Source of the DNA: Apostichopus japonicus
Taxonomy: Eukaryota; Echinodermata; Holothuroidea; Aspidochirotida; Stichopodidae
Assembly: GCF_037975245.1 (NCBI RefSeq)
Contig: NC_092580.1
Coordinates: 13,548,501 to 13,612,500, forward strand
Length of the DNA: 64,000 bases
Reading direction: 5' to 3'
Below the pieces are notes generated by a model, which did not search any database, was not told the DNA's origin, and worked only from the letters and a program-made list of their open reading frames with translations. Shown here piece by piece: positions 51,364 to 61,155 of the stretch. Each line of letters opens with the position of its first letter. Within the stretch, counting starts at the first letter, position 1. Both the position numbers and the translations under genes were made by a program.

Positions 51364-54300
51364 TTTCGTTGTCTGATGACAGATAACTTGTTTGTTATTA
51401 TCAAAATCCTCTTGAGGTTCCGTAATATTTCGGCCTGCGAAGAAGATTCTTTCTTTCTCCAAGAGTTCCCTTTGAGTGCGATTTTAAAAATAAGCTGATT
51501 AACGTCGGTCTCTTTTGTTATAATAGCAGATGGCGGTTCGGCGGTTCGGAATCACCGTACTTCCTACTGTGTGCATCAAGTTGTTCACATGGCTGGCTCG
51601 TGGCTTGCTTGGCGACTTGTTCAAATCGTTTTCCTCTTATCGGCAGCCTTGTTTGTTTAATTAAGCAGCTTGCTTGGGCATATATACAAAAACAAAAGCC
51701 ACACAATGCTGAAACAGCTATATAGGCTAGACCGTGTTTGCGTTTCGTGTCCTTATTGTTGTTACACAAAGTGCTAATTAATTCGTTCAATTCGAATGAA
51801 TCAAGGACGATATAGATGGATCGGAGGAGAAGGGGGTGGGGGGTGAGGTTGGAATGCGGTGCATTAATGTGACGGAAATGAGTGCCAGCCAATTACTGAA
51901 GACAAACACAGTAACGTTAATTGATTTGAGGAAGTTTAGGTATTTAGTGATCACAATATAGTTTAACTATGTGTGTGTTTGTGTAGTAATGGGGTTGCTA
52001 CAACATAAACATACGGAGAAGGGTTCTATTTGAATTACATTTGCTATTGTGTAAACGTATTATTTTCAGGGTCTTCAGGGAGGAGGGGGGGTGGGGTGCA
52101 TGGGGTGGTTTTATTAGCGAAAATCCTGAAAGTTGACAATTCGATTGTTGAAAAGACATGTTTCGTTTAACTGTTGCAGTTCTGCGAGACATATTCTCCA
52201 AACATGGATCAGAGATGAGGGCAGCCTTGTGTAGACAAAGTTAAATTAAGCCCATATACGACTCTGGGCAGAGTCTACACAAAACCATATCACGTCCGTC
52301 TTTTCTTGTCTTGCACATTCGTCATTATTCCATCAGATTGGATTCCCTTGCGTGACACTATGTACTGGTTATATCGCTTGTGAGATTCATTAGAGCAGAC
52401 ACGTCGGTGACCTTCCTCGCACCCCTTTCCTGTACAGTGGGTGCGAGGAAGGGCTCACGGGATGCGAAGCCATAAAGGCACAAGCAAGGGTCGGAGTAGC
52501 TTTACCCAGAGCCAGTAAATTAAATGGGTTCAAACTTTTATGGAAATCGATCAGTGATGCTAAATGGTGGAAAATGATTATTTATTATTATTAATTAATT
52601 ACTTATAAAATATAATTATTAATTATAAAATGGTAATTATCCGGCAAGCTCCATTTTAGACTGTATAGGCCTATAGCTGCATCAAAGATTCTTGATATGG
52701 GGAAGATCGGACACTCGCTTCAAAACAACTTCAATAATCATACATTTGCACGGATTCCATACGATAAGTGGACGAATAATTCCAAAATATGATTTATGTA
52801 TATCATATCGAGTGTTGTATATAGGAAGCGACCCCAGTGGGATTGAGAAAACAACAAAACCGCCTTCGGATCAAGACAGGGGATCGATCGTAAAGTGCAC
52901 CCAATGTAATAAATAGACTCAGGCTGGTAGCAGAATGAAGCTTCTGATAACGAGGATTATATATAGCTCTATATGATAAGAAGTGAAGTTTCATATCACA
53001 GGCAGACATGCTTTCACGTTACATGAATGGGTATACACTTCATGAATGATAGTGGAATGAAAGTAACTATATACCGCACACTATAGCATATATATTTGTC
53101 ATACGTCGTATACACTTGTATTGAACTATGCCATATATAAATACACAAGGCGGTGTACATTGCTTCCACAACAGTATATGCTTTAAAAAAACAAAAAACA
53201 ATTTTAATATAAAAATTAGAAGATAAAAAAATAAATCCGTTATTTTATTAATCTCATGTCTTAACTTACAATTTATTGATAAACATAGAAAATAATTAAA
53301 ATATGCCCGCGGGCAATTAAGTGGCAGTAATAAAGAGACGTTTTCTATTAATTATTGTTGAAATCAGGAATTAGGAAAAAGCCAATTCTAGTATATACGC
53401 CTTTAGCAATGGAGGGATAACTTGATTTCCTGACGGCTTTTATGGTTACAGATTGTAGTAAAGTTGGAAACCCCTGCCTCAGTGCAGCTTACATGATCGA
53501 TAGGAAGGGGCTGAATGCAGAGGGGCAGGGGCATAGGAGGGTTATGTTGGTTAGGGAGGGGGGGCTTGGGGGTAGCTTTCTTACTGTGTTTATTACTGAA
53601 TTCGTTGGCGACATTCTGCATAAGTATAACAAAACTCGTAAGTTAGCGTATTATAATCCAAACTCAACTCAAGGACAGGATGCACTTAATTGCTTAGGAA
53701 TTGATCAATGTCAAGCTCAGTCCCGTATAGGTCTATGTTGATGAAGCTGAAAGTATATATATCGACGGTACTGAATAACCTTCCCGTTGACGTTTGATAA
53801 ATCCCCGGTCACGCGGCGGAGCGGTGCTCAGCCTGCCAGAGGGTCAATAGTTTATAAAGTAGCCTGCAGCTGAGTATTGACAGGATAGATTCCAATCTCT
53901 TACTCATTTTCTAGCATATCTAGCTTCCTATATTGATACTGATATTGGTCAGTCGTATTCTGAGCCACTTGTTGGATTATAATTATAATTATAAATTCGC
54001 ATATATACAAGCGCATATACGAGGTCCGGTACTCGTACAGGCTTAGTCATATCAAGGGCAATTCAACCTGTACTCGTGACGGTGTAATTGTGGTGCAAGG
54101 ATGGGGTAGTATCTTTTACAATTTATAATGAGTCCCCTCTCTTCACACCTCCCCCCCCCCCGACCATCGCATGGATTTCTTTAACCCTATATATACACCC
54201 GGCTTATCATACGTAATTTCTATTTTGGTAAAGACTTGCAGTTCCCTTTTTCAGTTTATTACATTTTCAGACCGACATAATACCAAGAAGACAAGGTCAA

Positions 54301-55849
54301 ATGATCATCGACAGTACCATTGTGTGGAACCACATGGTATTCAAATGTTGAGCTCGATGCCAGTACCACTTGGCGGAACAATTGTCTGCAGTCGGGAAGA
54401 CATAATAACATATTCTTATGAAAACGTGCCTATATACCAAGAAAAATATCAACTGTATATTTTAACCGCGAGGCTTGATGGATAATAGTGTTGCGCGTTG
54501 GTATACATACATGCCCTCGGTATCATTTATGGTGTACTGACTTTTGCAGTACTATATGACTAGCCTATGTATGTAAAATATATAGCCTATACTAAAATCA
54601 CGCTATATATTAGTGTTTGATAGTAACGTTTCAGTTGAGTTGTTTCATTTTTTTTCATTATCCATATTATACATAAAATTACTACGTGTAATATATAAGC
54701 TCGTCTGGGTCATTATTGTGGAGGAGGAAAAAGTCAGTATATTAATATTTCAACATTTATATTTGATTAATATTGGATAAAAAACTGTGAGACATTATTC
54801 CTAGAAACGAGACTAGAACCATAACTTCAGGCAACCTCTGTGTAAAGTTTCAACTAACTTACATTGCATGGCATTTTGGACATTGCATTTACTGTCAGGC
54901 TGCGAAGAAAGCAACAGCAACAATAATGCATCAACACACACAAAATCGAAGCTCTCGTTGTAATTATAACAACAACGATACAAAAAATAAGCTCTCTATT
55001 TACTGTAAAGATGATTGGTATGTAGAAATTATTCAACTTTGAGGTGAAAGCAAAACTTTGTACCTTTTCATTATATGTTGCAGGAACGACGTATATACAC
55101 TATATGCAAATAAGTTGATTGTGAAATGTTAGGGCTGAATAATCTGAAACACATTACTACTTTTATAATATATTTGATTAATGTTATGTTTATCATTGAA
55201 CAAGTTAGAAACTATAAACAGTCCGCAAATTGGACTTAACAATGAACAAGTATTTAATACTTATAAGCTTTAATATTTCTCTTGCTATATTCGTCGCTAA
55301 AACCTCTGAGAAATAGATCAAATTCCACATGATTCACTGATTCTCCACTTTTATCATTTTGGATTAAGGCCTTTGTGATAGTTTTAAATATAAATTATAC
55401 TTCTTGAGAACAAAGAGGGTAGTGAAGAATATAATATAAACCACATTGTCCCTCTCTACAGGCTTCCCAAAATTCGTTGGTTAATTGTCCCTGGACATGG
55501 CGGTCAGAGGTCAATTCTGTACGTAATCATATGAACCCCACGTGAATACAATGCGCCAGAAACTTCCCCAGCATGTTCACATTGTTCTTGAGGAATAAGT
55601 GTACATGTCGAGAAATGACAGTGAAGGTATTTCCAATTTTACTTTCTTCATAATATTTGAAAGTCAGATGAAAGTCAAGAAAACAGAAAGAAACGGTAAT
55701 TGAATTCACTTTGTAAAATAGAACTTGAGCAAAATAACTAAAGACGTTCTTCATCAATTCCATTATCAAATTTCGTCTGGTATGACATTATGTTGTCGAA
55801 AACAAAACCTCTATAATAAGCTAGCAGATAGAATTGTTTGGTATTCAAT
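51364..55849. other. Region upstream of SLC34 coding sequence, no gene recognised
   Basis: This probably includes the SLC34 5' UTR and promoter. A 14-bp hairpin (ccttcctcgcaccc / gggtgcgaggaagg) lies at about 52410-52455. Otherwise it is AT-rich sequence with scattered poly-C and poly-G runs (52080, 54150). Confidence 0.45.
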
Positions 55850-55902
55850 TTAACAAAAAATACAGGGAGTAATGTTGGAATTTGCAAATGCCAGTATTCG
55901 GA

Positions 55903-55960
<58 letters not shown>

Positions 55961-56042
55961 GTATATATATATAAATATATATATATATATTTAACAAAAA
56001 AACAGGGAGTAATGTTGGAATTTGCAAATGCCAGTATTCGGA

Positions 56043-56113
<71 letters not shown>

Positions 56114-56182
56114 AATATATATATATATATTTAACAAAAAAACAGGGAGTAATGTTGGAATTTGCAAATGCCAGTATTCGGA

Positions 56183-56253
<71 letters not shown>

Positions 56254-56270
56254 TAGATAGATATATATAC
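55850..56270. repeat. Three ~140-bp tandem units, each ending in a (TA)n tract
   Basis: The block ttaacaaaaaa-acagggagtaatg-ttggaatttgcaaatgccag starts at 55850, 55991 and 56131. Each copy is followed by 60-90 bp of TA repeat. Unit spacing is 141 and 140 bases. Confidence 0.95.
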
Positions 56271-56954
56271 CTTTGAAACAAGGTACGTCACGTCATAGTG
56301 TCTGTTTGCAATAATCCACATACATGATTCATTAGTTTGCATAGTTTGCATGTGATATGCATTTCATTTTGAGAGCTAATTAACTTGTTTTTCTCCGTGG
56401 CAGTCGTTACATCATAAACTTGAGATCTTGTTATAGATAATACTGCTGTTTACAAGCGTTATCTTTGGATTTTATACTCTTCGAGACCTACTTTTGGCAA
56501 CCCGACAGAACTACCGCGACCTTCGACTTGAGCCAGTCGTGTATACCATTCGACCGGTTAACAGATAAGGAGACTCCAGTATACCGTTTGCCTGCATGTT
56601 TTAACATACACTCGCATGATAGGCTACATGCTTACAAAGTACTTCTTTCATAAGCAATTGACAATGATTAACTAATGAATCAGTTAATTAATGACACACC
56701 TGTTATTGTTATTGTATGAAGTTGTTTACGTCATTAGGATTTCAGGAACCTGGCACTTACACTTTGTTAGTATAGTGTGGATAAATACAAGTTTTGAGAA
56801 ACGATATGAAGATACAAAAACACCGTATACCTGTGATAAACTCGAGTTATAAGGAGGAAATGTAACCTCGCGGTCGTAGAAGCAGACTGTGATGTAGAAG
56901 GTCTGGGGTTCCTACCACAAACAGGTCTATACTTAGGTATGCATGCAAACGTAT
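56271..56954. other. Gene-free stretch
   Basis: I see no supported gene, RNA or complete repeat here. Confidence 0.4.
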
Positions 56955-58339
56955 ATGGTAGGCCGCATGGGAAATAATTGCTGAATTATGTGCGACATAA
57001 ATCCGAATTATGTACCACATAAATACGAATTATATCGGACATAAATCGACCAATCAGCTGATCGCATCTCGATGCCTATTTATGCGGTACATTAATCGTA
57101 TTTATGTACCGCATAAATCCGAATTATGTACCGCATAAATACGTTTTCGTTCGGTGGGTTGAAGTTTGTGTGTTGTGGGGTTGCTTGTGCGTTCGGTGTG
57201 TTCAATGTGTTGTAGATGTGTTTTTTACCGGTTACAGAATTTATGAAGAGAGAGTAGTCTCGGCACACCAGCTCATGCACGTAGGAAGCTATTTTGATCA
57301 CCGTCCTGGGTAGTAGGTCTAAGGGGGTGGATGTCGATATATTATAGGGCCTAATAATTAAGGATCATTAGATGTAATCTGTGCTATATTTTGCAACTGT
57401 TGAAGTAAACTTGTGTTCAATAATTTCTATTTGGGGGGGGGGGGGGGTTGTCCGGTATTTACGTTTAATTACGGTGGATAAAAAGTTAAGCTACAGGCTT
57501 ACAAAATATGGAAAATAACCATTTACCCCGCCCCCCTCCCCCTCGAACCGTCCACCAACAACCTCGCCGGCACACGCACCCGACAAAACGAGACAGTGTG
57601 ACGAGTTGACCTAAGTAGCTTATAATGTCAAGTTGACCGTGTGTCGAGGTGACGATTTGGTCGAGTTGGAATGTGTCGAGTTGACGGTGCGTCGAGTTGA
57701 CTGACATTCTATATGATTCTGTACGTGATTGGTTGATTTATGTTGTACATAAATTGGATTTATGTACCACATAAATAGGCATGGAGATGCGCTCAGCTGA
57801 TTGGTGCACCCAAGCCGAAAAGGTGTGAGCTTATATTTGTTCTTAATGTGTAGCATATTATGCATTTATATGCCAGGGTGTTATAAAACACTAACACGTG
57901 TTATGTTTTGGGAGCATGCGAGAGCTAGATATGTTAAAGATACAATACAGTAAATCGTAGTGGTATTATATATATATATTTTTTATACATTTTTTAAATA
58001 TTTTTATATAATATAAAATATTTTTATATTTTATATTCTTTATATTGTTTTTAATTTTTTTTAACACAGGCCGCAATAAAATGTGCCTCCAGCATAACAC
58101 GTGTTATCATGTTATAACACAGATGCATACAAATGCGCAATATATTCAAGTCGAAAACGCTATTATAAGCAACTGTACAATTCGGTTCGGGTGGATTGGT
58201 CGATTTATGTCCGACATAATTCGTATTTATGTGGTACATAATTCGGATTTATGTGGTTCATAATTCGGATTTATGTCGGATATAATTCAGCAATTATGTC
58301 GGACATAATTCAGCAATTATTTCCCATGCGGCCTACCAT
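56955..58339. mobile_element. Non-autonomous hAT-like element (1,385 bp)
   Basis: The inverted ends begin ATGGTAGGCCGCATGGGAAA on both sides and continue into ATAATTGCTGAATTATG. An exact 8-bp target duplication, aaacgtat, is at 56947-56954 and 58340-58347. The subterminal regions carry many copies of short palindromic words such as TTATGTACCGCATAA and TTATGTCGGACATAA, in mirrored order at the two ends. No transposase frame is visible. Confidence 0.85.
57962..58062. repeat. Very AT-rich tract inside the hAT-like element
   Basis: Alternating tatata and ttttat runs with almost no G or C. Confidence 0.85.
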
Positions 58340-58347
58340 AAACGTAT

Positions 58348-59216
58348 GTCAATGTCTATACTTTTATTTCATTTGTATGGGGTTCAACCTTCACAAACAC
58401 ACACCCTATATATCTATGGATGATATATACATTTTGAAATATCCTGTAAGGCTCTAGAAATATATTTACGTCGATACAATTATAGTAGTACTAATTAAAG
58501 AGGGCCACGTGACACAAAAACATTATACAACAGGTACGGTAGCATGCTTTGTGCTATCCTATACCAGGGGTCCTGGGCACCAAAGGAAACCTGTAGACTG
58601 AACTAATTTGTCAAGTTGCACAAAATTTATATCAAAACCAGTGCGAAAACTGAAGGCTCGAGTTGCATCAATTACAAAAATGAATTTTGATCTTAAAATG
58701 AATACCAGTAGTCAAGTTGATTTACATGGAAAGGAGTTTATGGTTTATGTTTTGTAAGTTACAAAATCTTTGGCTATATTCCAAGGCACGTATACAGAGT
58801 CAGGCACACGTGTAACTAGATCTTATATGTATAAACTGAGTTATGGCTGTTACATCATGACTCGGAGTTATTATCATACTTCTCTAATGCAAAAGGGTAG
58901 TTATGTTTCGATGTTTATTCATCTAACTCGAAGGTATGTTTACTACTATATGTCATTTTCATTTCTTTTAATAAATATTTTGCGTTAAAATATTTCAACT
59001 TTGTAGATTGAAACCTACTTGGCGCTAAGCCTATATTTGTTTTTCAAAGTTGCGATGTATGGTTTGTTTCTTTCCAACTTGTATCAGATGGGGGTCTTAT
59101 ATATACAAACCGTTACTGCCACAAGGGAAAGTCCCGACAAAAAAAAGAAAAGACTTTCAAATTCTTCATACATGGCTATATTATGATAACTGGTAACCTA
59201 GAACATCAGCGAGGGG
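58348..59216. other. Gene-free stretch
   Basis: No feature supported. Confidence 0.4.
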
Positions 59217-59224
59217 AGGTGAAC

Positions 59225-59645
59225 GGTGACATCCCTATGTTCTACGTTCCGACGTCTCTATATTCCGACAATTTGTTTGGACTCTAATTTTTTTTTTGGA
59301 CCAAAATTTTTTCGGACCTACCTTTTTTGGGGGACACAATTTTTTGGACGCACCAATTTTTTTTCACGAAAAACAAGGGCCCAAAGTTTGTTATGACCCA
59401 AATAGTGCTTGTGACTGAAAATTGCTTGTGACCTGAAATTTTTTTTTTTTTGGGACCAAAATCAGTTTGGTCAAAGAAAATTTTGGTCCGAAAAAAAGTT
59501 GGTCCGAAAACATGTTGGTCAAAAATTAGAGTCCAAAAAAATTGTCGGAACATAGAGACGTCGGAACAAAGAGATGTCGGAACATAGAGATGTCGGAACA
59601 TAGAGATGTCGGAACATAGAGATGTCGGAACATAGAGATGTAACC
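59225..59645. mobile_element. Foldback-type MITE (421 bp) with expanded terminal tandem repeat
   Basis: An 8-bp target duplication, aggtgaac, is at 59217-59224 and 59646-59653. The inverted ends are GGTGACATCCCTATGTTC on the left and GGTTACATCTCTATGTTC from the right. Homology continues inward through ttccgacgtctctat, gacaat, ggactctaattttt and cggacc. The right arm carries about six extra 17-bp units (gtcggaacatagagat) absent from the left. Confidence 0.85.
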
Positions 59646-59653
59646 AGGTGAAC

Positions 59654-60991
59654 GGAGGGACAAGTTTACAACGTGTCAGAGTGTACACAATTCATCCTTA
59701 TCATTGCATACGTGATCAAGAGGGCTTCTATCATTCTGTTATCTACGTAATTGCAGTCACTAAGTGCAGGAAAAGCGATTCCTCGGATTTGATTGCAACT
59801 ATATATCATTGATCCCACAAGAAAGGCAGTGTGGTGCTCAGTTGGCGGTTCCCGTTTTAAGACACACTTCACAAGGTGACTGGGGACGGGAGGGGGAGGG
59901 GAGGGAAGGAGGAGGGGCAGCCATTCATTCTTTGCTGTGGTTGAGAAGTGTCCTTTTTTTAAGCTTATATTGCAAACACCAAGATAGTTAATTCTACCAT
60001 TCCCACGAACGTATTTATCGTTATCTGTCTGTTCCAAAACCAGAGATCTTCGCAGGACAGTTTTCTGTCGACGATCACAGACAATTGGTCAATGATATCA
60101 CTCAAACTGATGCTCTTCGTAGGATTTTTCTAAACTCCCGCCGAAATATCATAACGGCCGAGGGTGCGGAGCGCACTCAATATTTGATTTAGATATCTGT
60201 TTATGCCATCTTTAATACAGGTTCATACCACCTGTGACTGCACGGTAGGGTTAGCACAAGATGTTCACATGTCAGCAGATGTCAAGATAAGCCTTGTTGT
60301 ATAACTCGGGTGATGTTTACATAAAAGATAACGTAGCTTTATAAGGCCTCTGTCTTAGACAGGATTAAAAGCATATGCCTTTGTTTACAACAAGCACTTA
60401 GACAAAGGTAATTCACAGACAGCTAGAATGGATGCCTGGAATTTGACAAGGTGCCATTCAGGAGGGAAACAAGTAGTTGTTGGATATCGGGGAAAAGGGA
60501 TTTAAGTAGTTATCTGAACGACCCTGGAATCAACAGTGACTCAAGAAATGTGACAACTTTCTAGGACCAAAGTTGAATGTACTAGCCTACTAGCCTACTT
60601 AGTAGGCTACCTGTACTTACACGAACTTTAAAGATGCTGATTGGTGGGGGAGGTGTGGGGGAAAGGGGGAGGGGCTACATAGGGCACTAGGAGTGGAGAA
60701 CGTTGCAGGAAAAAAAAAAGAAAATGGTTGGGGTAGTTGTTATTGACACATGCAGAGGGCTAAAGAGATTAACAAACGAAACATTTACAAAATCGATTTG
60801 AAAGAACCATACATGTACAAAGTAACATATAAATCCCACTTTTCCAGCTGACAGATATTGTTCGGGAGAACCTTACGGAATCGCTAAGTCCGTTTGTTCG
60901 TCTTCCCATACGTTCTTGTCGCTATGTGCTAGAGTTACCATATTCTGTTTCTAACAAAGGAGGACACTGGTCGACTTACTTGGGGAGGGGT
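59654..60991. other. Gene-free stretch before the copia LTR
   Basis: No supported gene. G-rich tracts occur at about 59885-59920 and 60640-60680. Confidence 0.4.
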
Positions 60992-61155
60992 TGTTAGTTG
61001 TGTGCTCCCAAGTCACGTGTTTTTTGTTATGCTATTAACGTTGTAAATACACACGAGTTCGTTACACCATTCCCTCGTAGAAATGTTGTCTCTTATGTCG
61101 CTTCTAAAGCCATTAAAATCACCGCACTTTCAATACAACGATGGCAGATCCAACA
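60992..61155 (+). repeat. Probable 5' LTR of a Ty1/copia element (164 bp)
   Basis: It runs from TGTTAGTTGTG to ATCCAACA, giving TGTT...AACA inverted ends as in copia LTRs. It is placed by the primer site that starts at the next base. The left boundary is inferred; the 3' LTR is outside the window, so it cannot be confirmed here. Confidence 0.6.

Noticed and set aside
52405-52460. 14-bp hairpin as a terminator or microRNA
   Set aside because: The stem is short with a ~14-base loop. It fits neither a microRNA precursor nor a eukaryotic terminator.
54171-54485. Plus-strand 104-codon frame
   Set aside because: No domain, signal peptide or neighbouring exon supports it; expected by chance in this much sequence.
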